Source of the DNA: Planctomycetota bacterium
Lineage (GTDB): Bacteria > Planctomycetota > Phycisphaerae > Phycisphaerales > UBA1924
Length of the DNA stretch: 64,000 bases
Direction: 5' to 3'
Assembly: GCA_039819165.1 (NCBI GenBank)
Contig: JBCBSM010000001.1
Location: forward strand, 2,108,001 to 2,172,000
Shown: positions 27,271 through 35,888 of the stretch, in pieces
How the letters are laid out: the number at the start of each line of letters is the position of its first letter
Position numbering within the stretch: the stretch's first letter is position 1
The notes under the pieces: generated by a model
The model's database searches: none
Seen by the model: the letters and a program-made list of their open reading frames with translations, nothing else
Told to the model about the DNA's origin: nothing
Translations under genes and position numbers: made by a program

Positions 27271-29031
27271 CTAGCGGACGCCGTAGGCGACATCCAGCGC
27301 GTCGCAGACCGCCAGCAGCGCCAGGCTCGTGGCGGCCGAGGGCATCCGCTGGTCCCACAGCGCCGCACGCACCCCGCCGAGCGCCAGATCGGGGTCTGCG
27401 TAGAGGTGGCCCAGCGTCTCGTCGGCCGATAGCTGCCGCAGGAACCGCAGCGACCGCATCAGCCGGAAGAACTCGCCCGCCCGCGCCTCGGCGGGCACCA
27501 GCCTTGGATCGGCGAGCATGCCCGAGGCCGCCACGACCGCCCGCGCCGATTGCCACGTGGGCAGCGGCGTGCCACCCCGCGTGAACACGATGCCGCCGGC
27601 CATGTCGCGGTCCGGTCCCGCGGCGTCCAGATCGTCGAGCTGGTGCGTCCAGATGAGCGAGCGGACCACGCCGAGCGCCTCGGCCTGCTCGGGCGTCGCC
27701 TCGATGACACCCAGCAGCCACGGCAGCTGCCCGACCAGCAGCTCGGTCTCGACCGTCGCCAGGATCGACTCGCCCGCGGCTCGCCCCAGCTCCGCGTCGT
27801 TCGGCCGGCCGACGCCGGAGTCGCCGAGCGCTGCGAGCGCGCGGGCCACGAGCGCCCGCTGGTTGGCGCGGACCGACGGCTCGAAGGCGATCTCGCCCGT
27901 GAGCGTTGCGCCGACGGCCGACCGCACCCGGCCCGCGCACCGGTCCCGCAGGTCGACCAGCTCGGGATGCGCGACGATCGCGTCCTCGTCGAGCTCGCCC
28001 AGCGCCACCAGGGCCATGGCGGCCGCCCCCGTATCGGCCCAGGGTGCGGGCTCGAGGGGCGCGTCGGGCACGTCGGCCAGCAGCCCCGCGCGGACCGGCG
28101 TCACGAAGCCCAGCTGCCGCAGCACCACCTCGCCCGCGCGACGCGAGGCGGCGGCGCGATCGGGGTCGGCCCACGCCCGCGAGCCGTACCGAAGCAGCGC
28201 GTAGGCCGCCAGCGCCTGCGCGAAGGGCTCATCCACCGGCGACAGGAACGCCCCCCGCCGCGCATCGAGCGTGCCCCGAAGCCCCCATGGGTCGAGGCCG
28301 TCGTGCAGCCGGCCGCGGAGGTGGGCCGCCATCTGCGCCGCCCAGGCCTCGAGGCCCCCGGGCGTGATGGCCGACAGCGGCACCACCCGGCCGCCGCGGT
28401 GCAGCAGCGTCGGCGCCCCGCCGTCGCCGAGCGTGGCCAGCACCGTGACGGGTGCGCGGAACACGGTGGCCTCGCCCTCACGGACGACGCGGCCGGCGTA
28501 CCCGGACCACGCGTCGAAGCCCGGCTCGACCGCCGGGGGCAGCCGATCGTCGAGCGCGCGCCGCAGCGCCAGCTCGATCGCCTCGCTCGGCAGCAGGCCC
28601 CGCGCGAGCATCTCCTCGGGGAACACCACGCCCGAGCGATCGCCGACGAGCACCGCGACGGCATCGACGCCCGGCGCGATCGACAGCGCCACGCTTGAGA
28701 GCGGACCGGCGGGGATCGGCACGGGACGGCCGGCCAGCTCGACGGTCAGCGGACCGGCGTCGCCCGAGACGTGCCGTGCCAGCTCCTCGACGATGCCCAC
28801 GCGGGCGGCATCGAACTCCATGGTGCTCGCGCGGCGGGCCTCCGTCGCCCCGCGGACCGTGACGGCCGCCCCCCAGACCGCGGCCGCCGCGGCGCCCGAC
28901 TCGTCGCCGCGAACGACCGCCCGTGCGCGCTCGAACGCATCGAAGGCCGGCATCCCCGCCGGCGGGCCGTCCTGGGCGTGCGCCACGATCGAACCCAGCA
29001 GTACGCACAACGCCGCAAGCGGAGCACGCAT
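27271..29031 (-). CDS. Secreted protein of unknown function
   Basis: A 586-residue protein with a signal peptide (MRAPLAALCVLLGSIVAHAQ, cleavage after AHA). The N-terminal third has an alpha/beta character (VALSIAPGVDAVAVLVGDRSG). The remainder is alpha-helical with spaced segments resembling an alpha/alpha barrel (ASRRAGEVVLRQLGF, WADTGAAAMALVALGEL, SVRANQRALVARALAALG). This is reminiscent of glycosidase or prenyltransferase folds, but no catalytic motif is recognised. The ATG lies 2 nt after the stop of the upstream membrane-anchored gene, so they form an operon. Confidence 0.7.
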   Translation of the reverse strand: MRAPLAALCVLLGSIVAHAQDGPPAGMPAFDAFERARAVVRGDESGAAAAAVWGAAVTVRGATEARRASTMEFDAARVGIVEELARHVSGDAGPLTVELAGRPVPIPAGPLSSVALSIAPGVDAVAVLVGDRSGVVFPEEMLARGLLPSEAIELALRRALDDRLPPAVEPGFDAWSGYAGRVVREGEATVFRAPVTVLATLGDGGAPTLLHRGGRVVPLSAITPGGLEAWAAQMAAHLRGRLHDGLDPWGLRGTLDARRGAFLSPVDEPFAQALAAYALLRYGSRAWADPDRAAASRRAGEVVLRQLGFVTPVRAGLLADVPDAPLEPAPWADTGAAAMALVALGELDEDAIVAHPELVDLRDRCAGRVRSAVGATLTGEIAFEPSVRANQRALVARALAALGDSGVGRPNDAELGRAAGESILATVETELLVGQLPWLLGVIEATPEQAEALGVVRSLIWTHQLDDLDAAGPDRDMAGGIVFTRGGTPLPTWQSARAVVAASGMLADPRLVPAEARAGEFFRLMRSLRFLRQLSADETLGHLYADPDLALGGVRAALWDQRMPSAATSLALLAVCDALDVAYGVR

Positions 29032-29033
29032 GG

Positions 29034-30563
29034 TCAGCCTCCGTCCCCGTCGTCGATCGGCTCGTCGTACACGGGCGGATCAATGTGCCGCGTGATCCGC
29101 GACGCCCACCGCCACGACGAACCACCCCAGCCCTGCTGGTCCACGAAGCTCGCCGGCAGCTCGACGCGGAGCTCGTACGGCCAGCGGATCGCACCCTCGG
29201 GGATGGGCTGGCCCGCCGCGTCGGCGTCCCCGGGCCCGGGGGTGTACGACCAGGGCTCGCCGGTCACCGGGTCGTTCCGCAGCCCGGCCGGCAGCAGCCC
29301 GCCCAGGTCCCCGAGCGATGCGGGCGGCGCGCCGCCATGCTGCGCCCGGTAGCGCTCGATCGCCAGCAGCACGCGAAGCCCGTGCCGCTGCAGCCGATCC
29401 CGCAGCGGCATCTGCGCCACGGACTGGATAGGAAGAACGCCGACGATCGACGCCGACGCCGACGCCGATCGGGCCTCGTCCGCCACCTCGAGCGCCGCGA
29501 ACGCCCGGGCGGCGTTGTCACCGGTCAGCTCGCTGGCCGCCAGCATGTCCCGCCGCTGCTCCGCGAGCATCGCCTCGGCCTCGGCCCGCGACGGGAAGAA
29601 TCGCCACGCCGCGTTCGTGATCGCCGGCGGGTCGGCCCCGCCCAGCGGCCCCACGCCGAGCAGCGCAGCCGACGCCGTCGGGATGAACCGCCCCTCGCTC
29701 GTGTAGCTGCGCTGGATGGTGTCCAGCCCCATCATGCCGTCGGCCTCGAGCACGAATTCCAGCGGGGCGTAGGTCTCGCCGGACCGAACGACGAGGGCAT
29801 CGATCCGTCGCAGCCAGGCGTCGTCGTCGATGCCGTGCAACAGGATGACGCCGGCCATCCGCTCGTACGCGAGCGACCGCAGCGCGAGGGCGACGAAGTA
29901 CCGCAGCAGCCCGCCCTGCCAGGACAGCACCCGGCCGTGCTCTATGAGTTCCTCGAAGGCCGTCGCGACGCCGTCGAGATCGCCCCGCTCGGCCAGCCTA
30001 TGCATCCGCGCCGCCTGCGCGCGGGCCATCGCCCGGGAGGGACCGAGGTAGGGCGCGTCGGCGGCGACCAGTGGGCCGGAGACCGGCGGCGGGGCCGCCA
30101 CGCGGATGGCCGCGATGCGGGCGGCGTGCCCGAAGATGCCGTCGGCCTCCCAGCGGTCGAGTTCCTCCGCCGCCCGCCGCCGCGCGGCCGCGTAGTGCTC
30201 GGGCGTGCCGCCATCGGGCGGCGAGTACAGCGCATCAAAGGCGATGACCGCCCACGGATCGTCGGGGTCCCAGTCCATGGCTCGCAGCCGCTGGCCCTGC
30301 TCATCGCTGGCCGCCGCGATGGCCTCCATCGCCCGCTCGTAGGCCGGCCATTCGTCGGGGCCGCCGCCCAGCGCCGCCCGCTGCCGATCGAGCGCCAGCT
30401 CGTGCAGGCGCAGGCCGTAGTCCTCCGAGATGTCCGGCGTGGCCGTTAGCCCCAGCACGACGTCGCGGCCGACGAGGATCAGCACGACCAGGACCATCAC
30501 GCCGAGCGCAATCAACGCCTTCTTGAGCACGCCGCCGCGCCGCTGGATGTTCGCGTTCCCCAT
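29034..30563 (-). CDS. Membrane-anchored protein with a planctomycete pseudopilin-like C-terminal motif
   Basis: A 509-residue protein with one membrane helix near residues 15-38 and a mostly helical extracytoplasmic domain. The C-terminal stretch AIERYRAQHGGAPPASLGDL followed by DPVTGEPWSY resembles the Y-x-x-x-x-G-x-x-P-x-S-L...DP-x-T-G-x-P pattern of type II secretion-like proteins. Function is unknown. TACGCT (rc of 30570-30575) lies 6 nt before the ATG. A tandem paralogue lies immediately upstream and is broken. Confidence 0.7.
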   Translation of the reverse strand: MGNANIQRRGGVLKKALIALGVMVLVVLILVGRDVVLGLTATPDISEDYGLRLHELALDRQRAALGGGPDEWPAYERAMEAIAAASDEQGQRLRAMDWDPDDPWAVIAFDALYSPPDGGTPEHYAAARRRAAEELDRWEADGIFGHAARIAAIRVAAPPPVSGPLVAADAPYLGPSRAMARAQAARMHRLAERGDLDGVATAFEELIEHGRVLSWQGGLLRYFVALALRSLAYERMAGVILLHGIDDDAWLRRIDALVVRSGETYAPLEFVLEADGMMGLDTIQRSYTSEGRFIPTASAALLGVGPLGGADPPAITNAAWRFFPSRAEAEAMLAEQRRDMLAASELTGDNAARAFAALEVADEARSASASASIVGVLPIQSVAQMPLRDRLQRHGLRVLLAIERYRAQHGGAPPASLGDLGGLLPAGLRNDPVTGEPWSYTPGPGDADAAGQPIPEGAIRWPYELRVELPASFVDQQGWGGSSWRWASRITRHIDPPVYDEPIDDGDGG

Positions 30564-30624
30564 GGCCCAAGCGTACGGGGTGCAAGGCGGCGGGTTGCGG
30601 GGGGATCCCGCGAACCGGAGCCGC

Positions 30625-31757
30625 TCAGGGATCGTCGAACGTGGGCGGAGGGATGGGCCGGGTGATGAGGATGCCGGCACGCGGATCGCGCCACCTGCCC
30701 GAACCACCGCGGCCCTCGAAGCCCGGCAGCGGTGCGCTGCGGAGCTCGTACGGCCAGACGATGCCGCCCGCCGCGATCGGCTCGCCGTCCTCGTCGAGCT
30801 CGGCCGGCGTTGGCCGGTAGATCCAGGGCCCGCCGCTGATCGGATCTATGAGCTGTTCCGGCGCGACCGTGTCGCCCAGATCGGCGAGCGACGGTGGCGG
30901 CGCACCGTCGTGCCCGAGTCGGCAGCTCTCGATCGCGAGCACCAGCCGCATGCCCTCGACCCTTGCCCGCCATGCCCGCTCGAAGAGCACGACGCGCGGG
31001 GAGGCGGCGAGCACCCCAATGAGGAACCCAGGTGGATTAATCTCGTCCATCTTGGCAAGCAGGCTGTCGTACTCGTGCGACCAGGCGTGCCCCTCGATCT
31101 CGGACGCGCGCTCGATGCCGCCGTAGTACTCTTCGAACCACTGCTCGGTATCCACACGTCGCCAGAAGAGCCGCCAGTGCACATTCGAGAACACCGATTC
31201 GCCGAATGGGCCGACGCTTGTGCCACCATCGATCGGGAACACTCGCTCGAATTCGGCCGGAATGAAGCGCCCGCGTCCGGCGCCACCATCGGTGTGCGTC
31301 CGTTGCACGACGTCCATCGATTGGGCCCGCTCGCACGCCACGCCGAACGACAACGGTGCGATCTGGTGGGCAAGCGCGTCGGTCGTGACGGCAATCCGTG
31401 GGGCGATGTCATCACCGAATGGGCCGTGCAGGAGCATGCAGTCGAGCATCTCGTCAACGGCGAGTCGACCCATGTGGATGCCAACCAACCAGCCGATGAG
31501 CGAGCCGTGCCACGAGAGCGTGGCCGAGTGCCGGCACATCTCGCGATACGCCGCGACAACTTCGCCGTCGGCACCCGCCGCTGCTCGGCCAGGCCGTCTA
31601 GGTAGATCTGCTCGCCGTAGTCCGTCACGATGTTCGGCTTCGCGACCACGCCGAGCACCACGTCCCGCCCCACCAGCACGAGCACCAGCAGCACGATGCC
31701 GCCGAGTGCGAAGAGCACCTTCTTAAGAACGCCGCCGCGGAGGTGCGTGCGGTGCAT
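30625..31757 (-). pseudogene. Decayed tandem paralogue of the 29034-30563 gene
   Basis: The first 55 codons from ATG 31757 match the neighbour closely (RGGVLKKVLFALGGIVLL and LVGRDVVLG in both). The homology then jumps frame at about 31575-31590. From there a different frame continues with DGEVVAAYREMCRHSATLSW, matching DGVATAFEELIEHGRVLSW of the paralogue, and runs to 30625. Roughly 150 codons present in the intact copy between these points are missing. This is best explained by an internal deletion that also shifted the frame. Even the start signal TACGCT 6 nt before the ATG is shared. A second frame of about 305 codons remains open, so a truncated product from an internal start cannot be excluded. 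Confidence 0.75.
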
Positions 31758-31784
31758 GGACCAAGCGTACGAGGTCGGCCCGTC

Positions 31785-32990
31785 CTACACCGCCGCCCCC
31801 ATCCGGGCCCGCACGTGCTCCCGCGCTGCGACATCAGCGGCGTGCACGTCCGACAACGACGACACCGGCGTGCACGGAATCGCCCCGCAGGCCTCGCGGG
31901 TCAGCTCGCCGATGCGGCCGAACGGGATGCGGTGATCCAGGAAGGCCTCGACGGCGGCCTCGTTGGCGGCGTTGAAGATCGCCCCCGCGGTGCCGCCCGA
32001 ATCGATCACCCACCGCGCGAGCGCGAGCGCCGGGAACCGCTCCTCGTCGGGGTGCTCGAAGTCCAGCCGGCCGATGGCCGCCAGGTCGAGAGGCTCGGCG
32101 GCGTTGGGCCGGCGATCTGGATGCAGCAGCGCGTGCTGGATGGGCAGCCGCATGTCGCTCACGCCCAGCTGCGCGAGCACCGAGCCGTCCACCGCCTCGA
32201 TCAGCGAGTGCACGATCGACTGCGGATGCACCAGCACGCCGATGCGGTCGGCCGGGAAGCCGAAGAGCCAGTGCGCCTCGATGACCTCGAGGGCCTTGTT
32301 GGTGAGCGATGCGCAATCGATGGTGACCTTCGGGCCCATGTCCCACGTCGGGTGGGCGAGGGCCTGCTCTGGCGTTGCGTCGTAGACCGCCCCGGCGCTC
32401 GCCGTGCGGAACGGCCCGCCCGACGCCGTCAGCACGAGCCTCGCCACGTGCGCCGGCGGCGGCATGGGCGGCGCCGCATCCGGACCGGCGATGGCGTGCA
32501 GGCACTGCCAGAGCGCCGAGTGCTCGGAGTCCACCGGCAGCAGCCTCGCGCCGCTCCGTTTTGCCGCGGGCACGACGAGCGCCCCCGCCGCCACGAGCGT
32601 CTCCTTGTTGGCCAGCGCGACGTCGGTGCCCGCCTCGACCGCCGCCATCGTCGCCGGCAACCCCGCCGCGCCGACGATGGCCGCCATCACCACGTCGGCG
32701 TCCACTTCCCGCACGAGACGCTCCGCAGCATCGGCCCCGCGACGCACGCCCGCCGGAAGCTCGGTTGCGTCCGCGTGCTCGTCGGCAAGCGCGAGCTGCT
32801 CGACGCCGAACGCCAGCGCCTGCTCGGCGAGTTCGTCCGCGCGGCGGCCGGCGGCCAGGCCGACGACCTCCAGCGGTGGCGATTCGCCCCGCGCCCGCGC
32901 GGCGTCGCGGAGGTGTGCGACGACCTCCAGCGTCTGCCGACCGATCGAGCCGGTGCTGCCCAGGACCAGCAGCCGGCGGGACGGGACCAC
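31785..32990 (-). CDS. dxr: 1-deoxy-D-xylulose 5-phosphate reductoisomerase
   Basis: A 401-residue enzyme of the MEP isoprenoid pathway that converts DXP to MEP with NADPH. The N-terminal dinucleotide motif GSTGSIGRQTLEV is present. ANKETLVAAG, the metal-site segment with VDSEHSALWQ, and the ASGGPFR loop are all intact. The start is GTG 32990, only 3 nt after the RNase E/G stop, so it is translated from the same message. ispE of the same pathway is at 46819. The length is normal. Confidence 0.96.
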   Translation of the reverse strand: MVPSRRLLVLGSTGSIGRQTLEVVAHLRDAARARGESPPLEVVGLAAGRRADELAEQALAFGVEQLALADEHADATELPAGVRRGADAAERLVREVDADVVMAAIVGAAGLPATMAAVEAGTDVALANKETLVAAGALVVPAAKRSGARLLPVDSEHSALWQCLHAIAGPDAAPPMPPPAHVARLVLTASGGPFRTASAGAVYDATPEQALAHPTWDMGPKVTIDCASLTNKALEVIEAHWLFGFPADRIGVLVHPQSIVHSLIEAVDGSVLAQLGVSDMRLPIQHALLHPDRRPNAAEPLDLAAIGRLDFEHPDEERFPALALARWVIDSGGTAGAIFNAANEAAVEAFLDHRIPFGRIGELTREACGAIPCTPVSSLSDVHAADVAAREHVRARMGAAV

Positions 32991-32993
32991 CCG

Positions 32994-35621
32994 CTAGCCC
33001 TCGCGTTCGGGCGGCGCGGGCGGGCCGCCCTTGGTCCGGCGGTGCGCCGCGTAGAGGAATCGGGGCCGCGAGCCGCCCGACGCCCGAGCCGGACGCGGCT
33101 CGATCAGCCCGGCGGCCGACTGCACCTCGACCTCGGGCTCCTCGTCGGAATCCTCGTCATCGGAGGCCTCGGGGTCGTCCACCTCGTCGACGACGAGTTC
33201 GTCGATGGGCTCATCCTCGACCGCCTCGTCCTCGATCTGCTCGACCGACGCCTCGTCGTCGAGCGTGTCCTCGATCGAACTCTCGCCTTCGGCCTCCTGG
33301 CGGCCCCTCGAGCGCCGACGCCCGCCGCGGCGGCGCCGGCGGCGACGCGGGCGGTCCTCGTCCTCCTCGCCATCCTCGGAGACCGCGACGGGCTCGTCCC
33401 GGTCCTCGTCCTCCTCGGCATCGTCGTCGCGGAGGGCCGACGCCAGCCGACGCGCCAGGGAGCCCGCGTCCTCGTCGCGCTCCTCGTCGGCGGACGCGCG
33501 ATCGCCGTTGACCTCCGATGGGCGATCGGAGCCCCGGCGGCGACGCCTGCGCCGGCGGCGACGCGGGCGGTCCTCGTCCTCCTCGTCCTCGGACCCGCGC
33601 GCCTCGTCCGCGTCATCCACGTCGCGGGGCTCCGCATCCGCGGCCCGCTCGCGGGGCTCGGCGGCGTCCTCCCCGCCTCCACCGCGGCGGCGGCGACGAC
33701 GGCGACGGCGGCGACGCGGGCCGTCGCGCTCGTCCTCGTCCTCCTCGTCGAAGTCCACGTCCAGCTCGATGGGGTGCGCCTCGGGCTCCGGATGGCCGTC
33801 GTCGGCGTCGTCGTGCGCGTCGTCGGCGTCGGGACGCGCCTGCATCTCGGCCAGCGGCGTGTCGCTATCGGCCAGGCCCTCGACCTCCTCCAGCAGCGTC
33901 TCGGGGTCGGGCAGCTTGGGCAGCTTCTCGAGGTTGATGTCCGAGCCCGCCTCGTCGTAGGCGTGCAGCACGAAGCGCTCCACCGCCATCGCGTCGCTCA
34001 CGCGGACCTCGGCGATCACGCCCGTCTGCCGCTCGATGCGGCTGAGCTGCTTCCGCCGCCCGCTGAGCAGATGCGTCGCCACCGCGCCGCTGACGACCAT
34101 CTCGACACGAGCGACCCTCGCGTAGCCGCAGAGCACCGCCAGCTCGCGCAGCGCCTCGGCCGCCACGCTATCGGGCCGGCGGACGACCCCCCGGCCGCGG
34201 CACATCGGGCACACCGCAAAGTGCGTCTGCTCGTGGCTCGATCGCATCCGCTGGCGGGTCATCTCCAGGATGCCGAACTCGCTGATGGGCAGGATCGTGC
34301 TGCGGGCCCGGTCCCGCCGCAGCCGCTCGGCGAAGCGCTCCTGCACGGCCTTGCGGTTCGAGGCGTGCCGCATGTCGATCAGGTCGTTGATGACCAGGCC
34401 GCCCAGATCCCGCAGCCGCAGCTGCCGGCAGATCTCGTCGACCGCCTCCAGGTTGGTCTTGAAGGCGTTGGTCTCGGCGTCGCGCGCCTTGCGGCTGCGG
34501 CCGCTGTTGACGTCGATGGCCACCAGCGCCTCGGTCTCGTCGATCACCAGCCGGCCACCGCTGGGCAGCGGCACCTCGCGGGCATTGATGTTCTGCACCT
34601 GCGCCTCGATGCCGAAGGCCGAGAAGATCGGCGTGACCGCCGTGAGCCGCTTCAGGCTGGGCCTGTTGCGGGGCGAGACGATCTTCAGGAAGCGCTCCGC
34701 CCGCGCCAGCGCGCCGGCATCATCGATGAGGATCTCCTCGACGCCCGAGCCCGCCAGGTCCCGCAGCGCCCGCAGCAGCAGGTCGCTCTCGGCGTACAGC
34801 GCCACCGGCGCCCTGCCGCCCTTCTGGCGGCCCTCCATGTCGCTCCACAGCCGCTTGAGGTACGCCAGGTCCCGCTTCAGCTCGGTCTTGGTGGCCTCCA
34901 TGCCCGCGGTGCGGAGGATGAAGCCGAAGCCCTCGGGCAGGTCGAGCTGGTCGAGCACCTTCCGCATCGCGCGGCGCTGGTCCTCGTCCTCGACCTTGCG
35001 GCTCACGCCGACGTTGTCCATCCCCGGCATCATCACCAGGTAGCGACCGGGGATGGAGATGTAGCTCGTCAGCGTCGGGCCCTTGGTGCCCACGCCCTCC
35101 TTGAGCACCTGCACCATGATGCGATCGCCCGGCTTGAAGCACTTCTGGATGGGCGGCCGCTCGCGGCGGGGCGTCTTCTTGCCGACGCGCTCCGAGCCAT
35201 CCCCGTTGTCGGGGAAGAACTTGGGGTGCACGTCGGTGGTGTGCAGGAAGCCGTGCTCGTCGAGCCCGAAGTCCACGAAGGCCGCCTGCACCGCCGTGTT
35301 GACGTTGCGGACCACGCCCAGGTAGATGTTGTTGACCCGGCTGACCGACTGGGTGCTCTCGGCGTGGTATTCCTCGAGCTTGCCGTCCTCGACGAAGGCG
35401 ATGCGGCACTCGTCGCCGGGCGTGTAGTTGACGATCATCCGCGACGCGGGGGGCGCCTCGCCACCGCCGGTCTCGATCTGCGCCGTGGTGCGGGAGCCGC
35501 GGCCGCCCGAGCGGCCCCCTGAGCGGCTGCGCGTACGGCTCGCGGGCTTGCTGTCACTCTTCGTGTCGGCGGCCGCCGATGCGGCGCCGTTGTCGTCGGC
35601 CTTCGAGGGCTTGCGTGCCAT
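32994..35621 (-). CDS. rne: Ribonuclease E/G family endoribonuclease
   Basis: An 875-residue RNase. A basic disordered N-terminus leads to an S1 domain (about residues 95-190, NNIYLGVVRNVNTAVQAAF). The catalytic domain has the metal Asp residues Asp370 (LVAIDVNSG) and Asp413 (INDLIDM), and a CPMCRGRG zinc-link (471-478). The last 370 residues are low-complexity: acidic Glu/Asp blocks alternating with pure Arg runs of up to 11 residues. This is a probable RNA-binding and degradosome scaffold, analogous in position to the E. coli RNase E tail but different in sequence. AGAGGA lies 10 nt before the ATG. It degrades and processes RNA. Upstream lie 267 nt that may form a structured leader. Confidence 0.93.
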   Translation of the reverse strand: MARKPSKADDNGAASAAADTKSDSKPASRTRSRSGGRSGGRGSRTTAQIETGGGEAPPASRMIVNYTPGDECRIAFVEDGKLEEYHAESTQSVSRVNNIYLGVVRNVNTAVQAAFVDFGLDEHGFLHTTDVHPKFFPDNGDGSERVGKKTPRRERPPIQKCFKPGDRIMVQVLKEGVGTKGPTLTSYISIPGRYLVMMPGMDNVGVSRKVEDEDQRRAMRKVLDQLDLPEGFGFILRTAGMEATKTELKRDLAYLKRLWSDMEGRQKGGRAPVALYAESDLLLRALRDLAGSGVEEILIDDAGALARAERFLKIVSPRNRPSLKRLTAVTPIFSAFGIEAQVQNINAREVPLPSGGRLVIDETEALVAIDVNSGRSRKARDAETNAFKTNLEAVDEICRQLRLRDLGGLVINDLIDMRHASNRKAVQERFAERLRRDRARSTILPISEFGILEMTRQRMRSSHEQTHFAVCPMCRGRGVVRRPDSVAAEALRELAVLCGYARVARVEMVVSGAVATHLLSGRRKQLSRIERQTGVIAEVRVSDAMAVERFVLHAYDEAGSDINLEKLPKLPDPETLLEEVEGLADSDTPLAEMQARPDADDAHDDADDGHPEPEAHPIELDVDFDEEDEDERDGPRRRRRRRRRRRGGGGEDAAEPRERAADAEPRDVDDADEARGSEDEEDEDRPRRRRRRRRRRGSDRPSEVNGDRASADEERDEDAGSLARRLASALRDDDAEEDEDRDEPVAVSEDGEEDEDRPRRRRRRRGGRRRSRGRQEAEGESSIEDTLDDEASVEQIEDEAVEDEPIDELVVDEVDDPEASDDEDSDEEPEVEVQSAAGLIEPRPARASGGSRPRFLYAAHRRTKGGPPAPPEREG

Positions 35622-35888
35622 GGGCGAATGGTCCTCTCGGGAGCCCACGCCACGCCCCGGCTCCGCGGCCGGCGACGCCACACCCGGGGGCGGCGATCGG
35701 GCCTGCTGGAACGCTGCAAGGGGCCATCGTGGGGGCTCCGCTGGTGTCCGTTGGTGTCGTGCGAGGCCGCCCGCTCGGATACGCATCGGGCGAGTCGGCC
35801 ACGCGGTGTATCGGCCCGATCGACGGGCCCGCGTTGCTTGTCGGCGTCCGGCCGCAGCGGCCAACGCACCGGTCTGCCCGCCGGCGGC
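35622..35888 (-). promoter_or_regulatory. Long leader/intergenic region of the RNase E/G gene
   Basis: These 267 nt lie between ptsI and the RNase gene. They include a perfect GGCCCG-ATCGA-CGGGCC inverted repeat at 35813-35829 and several GC-rich stems. In E. coli the rne leader mediates autoregulation, so a similar role is conceivable but rests only on position. Confidence 0.3.

Noticed and set aside
33300-33720. CRISPR-like or tandem repeat array
   Set aside because: The repeated GC-rich blocks are arginine codons inside the RNase E/G tail, not spaced direct repeats.
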